A stretch of DNA of 64,000 nt, from contig JAYESD010000009.1 of NCBI GenBank assembly GCA_036927565.1, forward strand, positions 26,627,601 through 26,691,600. Reading direction: 5' to 3'. Origin of the DNA: Tuctoria greenei. Its lineage: Eukaryota > Streptophyta > Magnoliopsida > Poales > Poaceae. The notes beneath the pieces are model-generated. The model was not told the DNA's origin. It saw nothing but the letters and a program-made list of their open reading frames with translations, and ran no database searches. Made by a program: the position numbers and the translations under genes. The first letter of the stretch is position 1, and each line of letters starts with the position of its first letter. Of the stretch, positions 1-10,878 are shown one piece after another.

Positions 1-879
1 TGTTCCTAGTAGTTCAAGCAAGCAAGACATGACACAAAACTAGATGACACAAAGGATGCAAGCACTTCTGTTTTTTTTTTTGGTTTTTTTCTCCTATTTT
101 TTTGTGCGGCTTTTGTATCTTTTTTTTTCACTTGCCTTTTTCTTTTGTCTTTCTTTTCTCAGAACGTGCTGCAAATGAAGAACACGATAAAAACCAATCA
201 AAGATATCTCGTGTGTCTGTCGTAGATTTTCTACTCAATCTTCCAAGGACATATAGTCACATTTAGAGGCTCTAAATAGAAAAAATTACAACAGAAAGAT
301 TGTAGATATATCTCTCCTCTTTAATTTCAATATATGAAAGACCTATTTTGGACAAGAACAATAGGAGATATTGCCCCCGAAACACAGACTGTTCAGAAAT
401 TCTAGGTCGAGAACAGATTCAGATCTAATGCACTTTTGACCATGATAACTCTATTTTCTAGGAAACCTATGAATACGAAAGTTGTATAAAACTTATAAGT
501 TTTCCAAAAAGTATAATAACTCCAAAATCCCAGTTTGTATGAGTGAGATATGATGAAAATACCGAACTAGACAGAGATGAATCTAATCTGAACGTGATGA
601 CGTGATTCAAAAGGATGAATCAACACAATGCAAAACTAAAACTAAGACCAAAAACACTTTCTAAACCAGCAATATGACTCAACAACGGACACAAACTCAA
701 CAAAATCAAACTGAAAACAAAAGTTGCAAAGGCTCAATGGTGGTTTGGACAAAGTAATGAACAGATCTACTAAATTGCAAGTTTTTTGTGTCTTTTTTGT
801 GGACTATAGGTTTGAAAAAGAAAACTAATGTAATGAATAGATGAATTACCTAACGGGCAATCTGGAATCTGATACCAAT
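1..879 (-). mobile_element. Element A: primer site and untranslated leader (runs out of window)
   Basis: Read on the minus strand, this stretch follows directly after the LTR at 880-1774. It starts with a primer-binding site and continues as AT-rich sequence with T runs near 69-78 and 121-128. No ORF longer than about 90 codons has any recognisable domain. The first bases match the leader of element D (after 11742), so this is most simply the 5' leader of a CRM-like chromovirus whose gag lies left of the window. I see no host gene here. Confidence 0.7.
867..877 (-). other. Primer-binding site of A (tRNA-iMet type)
   Basis: The minus strand reads TGGTATCAGAT, which matches the plant initiator-tRNA-Met primer site TGGTATCAGAGC in its first ten bases. 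It lies two bases inside the LTR end, the standard position. It fixes the LTR at 880-1774 as a 5' LTR of an element running leftwards. Confidence 0.85.
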
Positions 880-1774
880 TGAAGAGTACTTTAGGCCCGA
901 TCTTCCGAAAGGTAAAATCGATTGGGGTGGAAAACTCGACGTTGATGATCCACGGCACTCGAGCTGTTCAAGTACCCCTGCAATCACTACACCACGGCTC
1001 CGTTGGTTATCAACTGTGCTGCACACTCTTGACCTCACCAAAAAGGCTAATCCCTGCAAGTGCAACCAAGAACACAAGCAAGAACGTAGAAGACACGATC
1101 CAAAATCGCGAAGTTGGGATTTCACAAACCGTAAAACGGCGATATTATTGATCTAAGCAAAACCCAATTGTTTATGGTGGCTACTATGGAGTATATATAT
1201 GTGGGAGGACGTCCAAAGGGGTGTTGGGGTCGTGACCTAACCCTAAGATACAAAAATAATGGATTTAGACTTGATACAAGGCCCAATGGCCCAATACGGT
1301 GGCGCAACACCCTGACAGATTCTGTACTCGATTTTGTTTTGACGACTCATGTCGACTCCAAAGGAATTTTGACATGGGACCAGCGCCATTGGAAAGGATA
1401 TCCTCTCCCCTTTCCGTGCATATGTAGAATGTCTAAAACAGAGTTTGTATGTGTCCTGGGCGTCCGTTTTAGTGTGTACTGCTTCTAGACTCCGAGTTGG
1501 ACACGATTTTGAGTTGGGCTCGGTTTCCATCTTCTTTGAACGTATTCTCTGGTCCTCCACGTCCATAAGACTTCCTCCAAATACTCCTTGAACCTATACA
1601 TAGATCCTAATAACAATTAAATCATTAGGTAGCAATCTATTCTCAAAAATATATAAGGAAACATATAAGAACGAGCTCACCTCTGAAATTAATTGTTGTG
1701 TGCGAATTCTATTGATTGCATCTTGTATGTTCAATGGAGTGTTGTGTATATCCATAGGAGTGATGTCCTCATCA
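880..1774 (-). repeat. LTR of element A (CRM-like chromovirus)
   Basis: On the minus strand it begins TGATGAGGACATC and ends just before the primer site. It aligns over its whole length with the two 864-bp LTRs of D (10879-11742 and 16416-17279) but is clearly diverged. A TATA-like stretch lies at 1191-1200 (minus). The terminal CA seen in D has become TTCA-like through substitutions. The first ~140 bases on the minus strand remain open in frame with the pol end upstream, as in D. Confidence 0.85.
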
Positions 1775-1836
1775 TCCTCCCTTTCTTGAATTGGAGTTGT
1801 CCTCGACTCAAGTTCATCTTCTCTCATGTGTCGATC
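1775..1836 (-). pseudogene. Remnant of CRM-like pol C-terminus and polypurine tract
   Basis: The minus strand encodes EDELESRTTPIQE followed by an acidic stretch, identical in layout to the end of pol in D (16367-16415). The polypurine tract AAGAAAGGGAGGA sits immediately before the LTR. So this LTR has pol on its upstream side and leader on its downstream side. That is not the arrangement of one simple insertion. Only about 60 bp of pol remain. Confidence 0.75.
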
Positions 1837-2028
1837 CATATGTGCAACGCTATTAAATCCTCTTGTGTGCATCAAAGGAGGAGGCCAAGGTGGTGGACGA
1901 TATAGTGCACCATCTCCATATTCTCCATCAAATAAGCACGACCATTTACTTGAGCCAGGATCCCAAACTAATAAACATTGTGCCATATTTATTTGTGCAA
2001 TGATAATGTGCATGATCTCATCACCTTT
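1837..2028 (-). other. Unassigned ~190-bp filler between A and B
   Basis: This stretch lies between the pol remnant of A and the broken end of B. The minus strand is open throughout and fuses with both neighbours into a 155-codon frame with a Pro/Trp-rich middle (YRPPPWPPPLM). I do not recognise it. It matches neither the integrase of C nor the pol end of D. It could be a fragment of a further element, captured sequence, or pol diverged beyond recognition. Confidence 0.4.
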
Positions 2029-4028
2029 GATGTTCCGCCTTAACTCGTTGGCACATATCACACAAAAGCTACATATTCAGCTATGTCCTTCTTCATGCTA
2101 GACCACCAATAATACGTCTTCAAGTCTTTGTACATCTTGGTACAACCGGGGTGAATTGAGTATGGCAAGTCATGTGCCTCTTTTAATATTGTCTCCCGAA
2201 TATGTTTCACATTAGGCACGACAATCCTCTTACCAAGCCATAGAGTACCATGTTCATCCTCATCAAATCTGAATTCTCTCCCCTCTTGGTTTCTTTCCTT
2301 GATCTCTTGAATTTCTCATCCTTCGCTTGGCCCTCTCGAATCTCTTGCTCCAAGGTTGGATTTAACTCCATCATCCCCATCTCATTCACAAATCCAATAT
2401 TCAACCATTCAAACTCCTTACATAACTCGGATGGTAATTCTCGAACTGTGAGTTGATGACTTAATCCTTTTCTACTCAATGCATCAGCCACAACATTAGC
2501 TTTCCCTGGATGATTATTGATTCCAAAATCATAATCCTTGATAAGTTCCAACCATCTTCGTTGCCTCAAATTCAGATCCATTTGCATGAAAATATACTTT
2601 AGACTCTTATGATCCGTATAAATTTTACACCTATGACCAAGGATGTAGTGTCTCCAAATCTTCAATGTGTGTACTACGACTGCAAGTTCCAAATCATGTG
2701 TTGGGTAATTCTGCTCATGTTTCTTAAATTGTCTCGATGCATATGCAACCACTTGACCTCCTTGCATGAGCACACATCCAAGCCCTTGTCTCTACGCATC
2801 ACAATATATGTCGAAACTTTTGCTTACATCCGACAAAACCAAAACTGGGGCTGTAGTTAACCTCTTCTTTAGCTCCGCAAAACTGTTTTGACAAGCTTCA
2901 GTCCATCAGAAAGCCTTTTCCTTCATTAGCAATTCCTTCGTTGGCTTGGCTATCTTGGAAAAGTCCTTGATGAATCGACGGTAATATCCAGCCATCCCAA
3001 GAAAACTCCTTATTTCCTTTATGTTTTGCGGTGGCTCCCATTTTAACACATCTCTCACTTTTTGTGGGTCAACCAATACTCCTCCTCCTGAGATGATGTG
3101 ACCCAAAAATGACACCTCCCTTAACCAAAACTGACACTTGCTGAATTTGTCATATAATTGGTGCTCCCTCAATTTCTGCAACGTAATCCTCAAGTGTTCC
3201 TCTTGTTCCTTCTCATCCTTCGAGTAGATCATAATGTCATCAATGAACACTACAATGAACTTATCCAAGTACTCCATGAAGACCTTATTTATGAGGTACA
3301 TGAAGTATGCAGGCACATTTGTTAATCCATAGGACATCACGGTGTACTCATAAGATCCATACCGTGTCCTAAAAGCTGTCTTGGGTATATCCGAGGGTCT
3401 GATCTTCATTTGAAAGTACCCCGACCTCAAATCAATCTTAGAGAAGACACAAGCACCCTTCATCTGATCAAACAAATCCTCTATGCGTGGCAAGGTGTAC
3501 TTGTTCTTGATGGTCACCTCATTGAGAGCTCGGTAATCCACACGCATCCTTTGCGATCCATCCTTCTTGTCCATAAATAGAACAGATGCTCCCCAAGGTG
3601 AAGAGCTGGGGCGAATGAGACCTTTCTCTAGTTGCTCTTGAATCTGCTTCTTGAGCTCCGCTAATTCCTTGGGAGGCATCCTATATGGCCTCTTAGATAT
3701 AGGTGCAGTTCCAGGTATTAAATCAATAACAAACTCAATGTCTCGATCAGGTGGCATACCTGACAACTCATCCGGAAACACATCCAAAAATTCACACACC
3801 ACCGGAATCTCCTCAATTGCGCCACCGTTCATATGATTCAGCTCCAATTGCTTTGGTGCGGTTTGAGATGCTTCAAACTCTACAGTGATCCCTTCCTCAT
3901 TAGTCAACTTTACCGTCTTTGTGGCACACTCAATGACTCCATTGTGCTTCCTCAACCAGTCCATACCAAGTATAATGTCCAATCCTTGAGAATCCAAGAC
4001 AATGAGGTTGGCAAAGAAGTCTACCCCC
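2029..4028 (-). pseudogene. pol: Element B pol: protease end, RT, RNase H, partial integrase
   Basis: The RT frame is 2906-3997, with LRSGYFQMKI, FGLTN-like (YGLTN) and the catalytic box FIDD. The Tekay-type start LDIILGMDWL lies at its N-terminus. A stop near 2906 separates it from RNase H (2207-2773), which has the TDHKSLKYIF and ADALSRKG motifs. After another frameshift, remains of the integrase HHCC finger (HPGCTKMYKDLK) continue to about 2029. C (61334-64000) aligns to it almost throughout. It is not functional. Confidence 0.9.
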
Positions 4029-5423
4029 TTATTCTAATAAAGTAAACTTCATATGAGAGATAGGAAAACTATACTTGGCAACATATTTCGATGCGATGAA
4101 TGAATGCGATGCTCCAGAATCAAACAACATAGTCGTTGGGTTGGAGTTTGCGAGAAACATACCAATGACCACGTCATCTGCTTGTTGCGCTTCCTCCATA
4201 GAGACATGGTTCACGTTGCCACGAGCAAAATTCTGCTGTCCACGATTCCCTTGTGGCTGTCCTCCATTGTGTCTTGGGTTTTGTCTCGGCGCATTGCTTC
4301 CTTGACCAATGCTTGACTTAGGACATTGATGCGCAAAGTGTCCAGCTTCTCCACAAGTATAGCACCTCTTAACTCCACCAGAATTATTTGGACGAGCTTG
4401 ATTTTGAACATTTGCACCAGGAAAGTTGGCACGAGGTGCATAAGGCATTGGAGGCCTAGGTGCTTGCATGACAGGGCACTGTTGCACAAACTGAGTTGGG
4501 CGCAGTGCATAACCAGGGCGCTATACAGGAGCAGATGAGCTGTAGTACGGCGCATTGGGTGGTACAAAGCGAGGGCGCACATAACTTCCTTGTTGTTGTC
4601 CTTGATATGGCGCCTTCCTCTTGTTGTCTAGTTCCATCTCACGAACCTTGTTCTCCACAACAATTGCTTTGTCCACAAGCTTCTGAAAGTTAGCATAGTC
4701 ACAATTGAGCAATTGCACTTGGATTTCATTGTTCAAGCCCCTCATGAACAAGTATTGCTTCCAGCTGTCCTGACTCACATCCTCAGGCGCATACCTTGAG
4801 AGTTGAGTCAATTTGTTGAGATATTCACCCACACTCGATCTTCCTTGCCTCAGGTTCTCAAATTCTTGCCTCTTCAAAATCATAACTCCTTCCAGCACAT
4901 AATGAGAACAAAAGCTCTCCTTGAACTCAGCCCAAGTAATCCTATCTTGGTTCTCATGAGCATTGCAATAAGCATCCCACCAATCTGCAGCTGCTCCAAC
5001 TAGTTAGTGAGAAGCAAATAGAACCTTCGCCCGGTCGCTGCATTGGACAATAGCTAGCTTCTTCTCTACGGACTTGAGCCAATCATCAGCATCCATAGGG
5101 TTAGCGACTTGAGCAAAGGTCGGTGGCCTAGTCCTCATAAACTCTCCCAACCGGTTATGAGGAGTTGGGGGTGGTGGAGGCATGTGGGGCTAATCGTTGA
5201 TGTTACCAGCCTGCAACTGTCTCATAGTCTGTATCATGGTCTGCATGAGCTGGTTTTGCATAGCCAAAAGCTCCTCAATGTTGATAGCTCCATGAGCAGG
5301 TCCTTGTCCATTGTGGTTCTGAGGTGCTCCATTGTTCTCCTCCTCATCATTGCCATCCCTGTGGTTGTTAGTCCTCACCATCTGAAGAAAAGCAAGAGAT
5401 AAGAATTTAGAAAACTTCCCCAA
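4029..5423 (-). pseudogene. gag: Element B gag and protease active site
   Basis: The frames 5190-5423, 4521-4898 and 4029-4487, together with the stretches between them, form one gag with at least three interruptions. The N-terminus is Gln/Met-rich. The middle has the retrotransposon-gag core (ADWWDAYCNAHENQDRITW region). A CCHC zinc knuckle, CYTCGEAGHFAHQC, is followed by the protease motif LFDSGASHSFI. In intact relatives gag and pol are one reading frame. In-frame stops lie near 5192, 5006 and 4520. Confidence 0.88.
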
Positions 5424-5650
5424 CTATATGCATCAATGGATATGAAACTAAGCAACTACCTATACTAGCATATGTGGATATGGCAATGCAAAAGCATCCC
5501 AAAATCCTCTATTAAGCACACAAGCAAACAATATATAGCAAATAACACACCAAACAAAAAACATCACTTCCTGAGTGCTCATATGTGCTCTAAAGTGTCC
5601 ATTCTATCTAGGTTGCGTCCTACGGTCAACCTGTGGCTTTGATACTAGTT
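5424..5650 (-). other. Element B 5' leader with primer-binding site
   Basis: This non-coding leader lies between the LTR end (5651) and the first gag ATG. The primer site on the minus strand is at 5635-5647 and reads TAGTATCAAAGCC. That is the initiator-tRNA-Met type with a few substitutions. Confidence 0.8.
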
Positions 5651-7824
5651 TGTGACACCCGGTTCCGAAAATGAACCAAGTAAACGTATATGTCTGCCCA
5701 GGACATTCAACACACATACACAAGTGCACTCACAAAAGGATATACAGAAAATTTCCACAGAACAAAATTAATTGAGTACTTTTATTACACAATTCATAAT
5801 ATCCTCGAATACAAGCTCTAATGATTATTAATGACTAGTTCCACTAATGCAGCGGAATTGAGCTAATTAAGCAACTAAGCAGAAGAGATAGCACATCTTT
5901 AACACTCCACAGGCAAAGCTGATGGCAGACACGGCCTGGAACTCAGCATTATCATCGTTAAACTCCCAATCCTGACCTGCAACTATTGGTGGGGGAATTG
6001 CAAGGGTGAGTACATGTCGTACTCAGCAAGTGTGAAAAGTATGACATGTAGCTGATACAAATGACGAATATAATAATGGCTAAGTGCTGAAAAGTACATT
6101 AAAACTTTTGAAAAGCAATATATTATATGTATGTGAAATAAACCCATCATAAACCACAGGGTTATCATAATACCAGTCCATGCTTCTATATCCATCATCC
6201 ACATACCAAGTTTCACCATTACCATTAAGCATAATCAATACCAGAATTTAATTCATAACCAGCCATCACCATTACCAAACCATAACCATTACCAAGTTTT
6301 CTCTAATCATGTGAGGGTCCAGGTTGCTCATAATCAGGAGCACGACTATCATGATAGTTTTAAGACACACTCTGCAGAGGTTGTACCACTTTACAACGTG
6401 TTTGTGATTTCATCACCTTTCTATGACTAGAACCTCTATTATGTTGTCTCACACTTCTGTCGATGTGTGGCCAAGAGATCACAAAATAGACTTTACAAAG
6501 GGATTACTACCCTATTTAGATCCCAGTGAGGTTTCACCGGTGGCGATGCCTCCAACTGAGCACATCTTCAACCAAGGGCCCCCTCTTGAGCCATTCGGAT
6601 CCCAGGGTAGTCCCACCAATCATCAACAAACTCAATCCGACTACCCCTTCCTCGAGCATCCTTAATGGTCCAAATAGCATTGGCAAAGCCCTAATTAATC
6701 AGCTACGCCGCACCCATACTTGGCCTCGTGGTGGCACTGTAAATCCTGGATGATCGCTCCACGAGCCGGTCCTTAGATCTAAAGCAAGCGAACCACCACA
6801 ACATCCAATCATCTACATACCATGCTTGCTTAGATCACCCATCACCATATCATATTAACCAGTTCATGTTAATCAAATCTCATAAAATGTAAGTTGAGTG
6901 GTATAGTTGTTTTCCCATCCCAATTAATTAAGCGAAGCAAAAAGGTAAAAATCCCATCCTGACTCTCTACCATGTATTCCAAGTGACAAGGGTGGTTACA
7001 CAACGCTAGTAAACTTCCTATCATAGGATTTCCATCAAAATTGACACAAGCATGCAGTTTTGCAAACAAAACATTTATTTTAAAACAGGATCAATATACT
7101 CCAAGGACACTTGCCTTGCTCTTGGGATTGGTTCGGGTCAAAGCCTTCAAACTCTTGGTGCTGGAGATCCTCCGCAACGGTCTCTAGCGCAAATCCGTCT
7201 AATCCGCACAACAAACATACAAGACAAGAAACACAATCAAAGAGTGTACAAACATTACTCAATATGACATGACATGCATGGTTAATGTAATTGTGAAGCA
7301 AAACTAGTTAATAAGTTGTTAATAATGATGACTAACTAGTTCTAATAGCTTTCAACAAGTTTATATAGGTTTATCCAGGTTTGGATTTGGTTTGAAATAA
7401 TTTAGTTTTAATTCAACAAGAATTAGATTGCAAAAACGGACAAGTCCACTGTAGGCCGGACTAGTCTGCACAGCGCAGGAACATCAGATTAGGGTTTTCT
7501 AGATCGACGTGAATTGGATATTTGGGGTTGAATTCACGTAAGGAAAAGGATGTAGAAGGAATACCAGGTGTTTAGAACTCCAATGAATCAAGGATCTTGG
7601 AGGCAACACTTAGATCTTGGCGATCTAGGGTTGATGAAGAACTTGATGGTGAATTGGCGATGGAGAACGAAAACATGATGGAGATCTTGACCCTCTTTTG
7701 TTTCCTCCTCTTATTCTCCTTGCTCTAGATCTCCTTCTCCCTTCTTGGTGGCGGCTATCCACGAGCTAGGGTTTGAGTGTGATGGAAAAGTGGCAAATAG
7801 ATGTCAAGCCAAGGTGTGGGGTTG

Positions 7825-7833
7825 TTTATATAG
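7825..7833 (-). promoter_or_regulatory. TATA box of element B LTR
   Basis: The minus strand reads CTATATAAA. The same box in the same context is seen in C (60481-60488) and J (near 47995). It is about 670 bp inside the LTR from its 5' end, directly downstream of the dyad array. Confidence 0.65.
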
Positions 7834-7999
7834 AGGTGAAGGCTAGGGTTAGATGGATTTCAAGTTTGATATGAGTAGGGGCCGGTTTGGAGTCCCGCAT
7901 GGGCTCTAAAAGAGTTAGGCACGACGTCCCTAGGTCCGCTTAATGTGAAACCCAAGAAACAAGTAGTGAAACAAAAGATCAACTCGGAGTCTCGATTTA

Positions 8000-8372
8000 T
8001 CGGACAAGTCCGAAAAGGGCCGGACTAGTCCGAAGTTGGACAGAGAGAAATCAGACAAGTCCGGACTGGACATCGGACAAGTCCGAACTTATCTAGAGGG
8101 GGAAAACAGACAAGTGTTGCTAAAAATCGGACAAGTCCGACTTTAGTCAGAGGAAAAATAGACAAGTCTGCTGGAAAACTGAACTAGTCCGGACAAGTCC
8201 AGGGACTTAACAAATTTCAAGCAATTTGGGACACCAGACTAGTCTGCATAAGACCGGACAAGTCCGAAAGTATCCAGAGGGAAAAACATACTAGTCCGTA
8301 GCAAAACGGACAAGTCCGTTCGAAGTCAGGGAGAAATCGGACTAGTCCACACCAAAACGGACTAGTCCGCAC
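8000..8372 (-). repeat. Array of GGAC-N2-GTCC dyads in U3 of element B
   Basis: About 15 copies of a 12-bp inverted repeat, CGGACAAGTCCG or CGGACTAGTCCG, with variants, are spaced roughly 20-40 bp apart. The CTAG form is a perfect palindrome; the CAAG form is symmetric except for its two centre bases. Two further copies lie near 7437-7470. The array is 170-540 bp upstream of the TATA box in LTR orientation. Confidence 0.85.
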
Positions 8373-8589
8373 TTCCCAGAATTCTTAAGTGCGGGTTTGT
8401 TTCTAATTCATATTAAACTTGTTCCTTTTTATGTTACTAAATTTTAAACATGTTTAATGATGGATGCAGGGCATGATGCATGAAAATGAGGGTGTCACAA
8501 GGATGTCTTCGACTGCCCCCTAGCGGAGCGGGGGAGCATTAGTGGTTGACCTCGGTGTGGCCCTTCCAGGAGCGCTGAGCTTTGTCTGA

Positions 8590-9660
8590 GTGTTGATGTT
8601 GACGGTAGGCCCCTTGGGTGATGCCGGAGCTAGATGCTCTTGTGTCGCCCACCATCGTCGTAGATTCGTCGATGGCAGGCCCCCTAGGGGGTGCCAGAGC
8701 TGGTTGCTCTAGTGTCGCCCTCTATCGTTGTAGAGACATCGATGGCAGGCCCCCTGGTAGGTGCCATAGCTGGATGCTCTGGTGTTGCCCACCATCGTCG
8801 TAGAGAAGTTGACGGTAGGCCCCCTTTCAGGTGCCGGAGCTGGACGCTCCGGCATCGCCCACCATCATTGTAGATGCATCGACGGCAGGCCCGTGGGAGG
8901 TGGCGAAGCTGGATGCTCTGGCGTTGCCCACCATCGTCGTAGATGCATCGAAGGCAGGCCCCTGGTGTACAGGATACCACAAGAGAACCTTTTTAGCAAC
9001 AAGAGCGGGGAAGGAGAGTGTACTCACTTATCAGCGCTTATTGCTATCATCAACATGCTAGGACGTCGACGGCAGACCCCTTGGGTGATGCTGGAGCTGG
9101 ATGCTCCAGCGTCGCCCACCATCATCGTAGATTTGTCGATTGCAGGCCCCCTGGGAGGTGCGGGGGCTGACTGCTTTGGCTTCGCCCTCCATCATTGCAG
9201 AGACGTCGACGGTAGGACCCCTAGGAGGTGCTGGAGTTGGACACTCTGGCGTCGGCCACCATTGTCGTAGATGCGTCGACGGCAGTCCCCTAGTGTACAG
9301 GATACCACAAGAGAACCCTGTTGGCAACAAGAGCGGGGCAGGAGAGTGTACTAACTTATCAGCGCTTGTTGCTATCGTCAACATGCTGGGACATTGACGG
9401 CAGGCCCCATGGGTGACGTCGGAGCTGGATGCTCTGGCGTCGCCCACTATCATTGCAGATTCGTCGACGACGGGACCCTTGGGAGGTGCTAGAGCTGGTT
9501 GCTCTGGCATCACCCTCCATCATCATAGAGACGTTGACGGCAGGCCCCCCGGGAGGTGCCAGAGCAGGCTACTCCAGCGTCGCCCACCATCATCGTAGAG
9601 AAGTCGACAACAGGCCCCCTGGGAGGTGCCGGAGCTAGATGCTCCAGCGTTGCCCACCAT
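8590..9660. repeat. Higher-order minisatellite in 3' region of element E
   Basis: Monomers of about 70 bp (start points near 8604, 8672, 8742, 8814, 8884, 8953) contain GGCAGGCCCCCTGGGAGGTG followed by a CTGGATGCTCTGG-like core. Runs of four to six monomers are separated by a different unit of about 105 bp, starting CTGGTGTACAGGATACC, at about 8962-9065 and 9291-9394. A third monomer run follows to about 9660. ORFs read through it are repeat artefacts. F keeps one or two degenerate monomers at 39075-39190. Confidence 0.9.
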
Positions 9661-10410
9661 CGTAACCTGCTTTGTATGTCCTGCACACATAACATGGGTG
9701 CATATTTTTTGCTCGTTGGTGATCTTTTCCTACTCTTTAGTTTTGCCATGTCTTTTAGTCCTAGTCTGGTACGCGGGGTTTAGGTAATTCAGTGCGTTAG
9801 CACCCAGGATCTGGCTCCTACCTTACTCGGGCTGTGAGCTTCCTGGCCTTCAGTACTTAGCCATAGCACAGGGAGGCAAAGCGCACATGCTTAGGGTACA
9901 TGACTAGGCTAAGCAGGTTGCGCGCTCTGGACCTCCAACTCAGCGTAGGCCTTTCATGGGGGACCATTTGGCACCACAAGACCCCAAGTAAGAGGGCAGC
10001 CGCGAGGTCCCAAAACACCTTGCAGGTACCTTAAAAAAGTCCGCCTTTAGCAGGGTTGCATAACTATACCTAGAGTGATATAGAAGAAAATCTCACCAGG
10101 TATATGAAGATAATATACGAAAGCACGAGACTAGCCTGATCGATCCAAAATTAACAGGTAATTAAGTGAACATAGGAGAAAGACATGGTAAGATAGCGAT
10201 TTTTTCAAATCGGCATTCATAGGAGGGGACTGGCTTTACAATAAGGGAACGACCCACTCCGGTTGGCAAGGGAGGCAGAGTGTTCATGCTTAGGCTACGA
10301 GACCAAGCTAAACGGTTGAACAATCTAGACCTGTCGCTCCCAGATATTGGTTGTCCTAAGTGCCGTTCCTTGGCACCATGACACCCTACATTGTCCTACT
10401 ATTATGCTTA
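9661..10410 (-). other. Element E 3' non-coding spacer
   Basis: No frame has a recognisable domain. Phrases such as CTTAGGGTACATGACTAGGC recur in the equivalent spacer of F (around 39400-39720), which confirms this as the region between integrase and the antisense-ORF end in Tat elements. Confidence 0.7.
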
Positions 10411-10878
10411 GGGATAGAACTTACTGAGGTGTTCTATGTTCCAAGGGTTGGGGAGGGACTCTCCTTCTTCTGTAGCCAGGCGGACGCACCCAGGGCGGGA
10501 AATCTGTGTCACTCGGAAGGGGCCCACCTAGCTAGGGGAGAGTTTGTGTGCCCCTTCTCGAGAAAGTATTCACCATAGCACCAGATTGCCCATCTAGAGC
10601 TCTCTACTACGCACGAATCGCTCCTGGTAGCACCGGAGTGCTTGCCGGTACCGTGCATTTCGGATGGTTGCATGCCACCTTGCTTCGTCGACGAGGTCGA
10701 CATCTTCACGTTGGAGCTGGTCCTGGGCGGCTTCGTTGAATAACCAGACTCGGAGGGATCCCACTGCGATCTCTGGGGGGAGGATGGACTCAACCCCATA
10801 CACTAAGAAGAAAGGCATTTCTCCCATGGCCCAACTAGACGACGTTCGGCTGGCCCACAGTGCACATGAGAGTTCGTC
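10411..10878 (-). pseudogene. pol: Element E integrase, C-terminal part
   Basis: The frame 10594-10893 (minus) contains FFLVYGVESILPPEIAVGSL, the region after the integrase catalytic core in Tat elements, followed by the QLQREDVDLVDEARW stretch. It continues the integrase of 17285-17750, from which it is separated by D. The matching protein in F is at 39910-40446. Further stops lie downstream. Confidence 0.85.
10874..10878. repeat. Target-site duplication of D, left copy (TCGTC)
   Basis: TCGTC directly precedes the TG of the left LTR and is repeated at 17280-17284 directly after the CA of the right LTR. Both lie in the integrase frame of E. Confidence 0.93.

Larger units (their letters stand above)
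2029..8499 (-). mobile_element. Element B: Tekay/Del-like Ty3/gypsy retrotransposon, 3'-truncated
   Basis: On the minus strand the order is 5' LTR (8499-5651), primer site, leader, gag, protease, RT, RNase H and the start of the integrase zinc finger. It breaks off at about 2029. The rest of integrase and the 3' LTR are missing. Gag and pol carry several stops and frameshifts. The right-hand end abuts sequence of Tat element E, so B probably inserted into the 3' part of E, but the left TSD copy is not in the window. Confidence 0.9.
5651..8499 (-). repeat. Element B 5' LTR (2,849 bp)
   Basis: The plus strand begins TGTGACACCCGG and ends GGGTGTCACA, so the LTR has inverted TG...CA ends. It aligns with the LTR of C (55920-61102 without its insertion), with J and with L. 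A TATA element (minus) lies at 7825-7833. The U3 part on its right carries the GGAC/GTCC dyad array (8000-8372). A conserved short coding-like block lies at 7110-7215 (minus). The 5 bases to the right are AGGAT. Confidence 0.92.

Noticed and set aside
8590..9660. CRISPR-like array
   Set aside because: Units are directly adjacent and diverged, with no unique spacers, in a plant retrotransposon.
8618..9783. Several ORFs of 60-160 codons with Ala/Gly-rich repeated peptides
   Set aside because: They are translations of the 70-bp minisatellite in several frames and on both strands, with no preferred frame.
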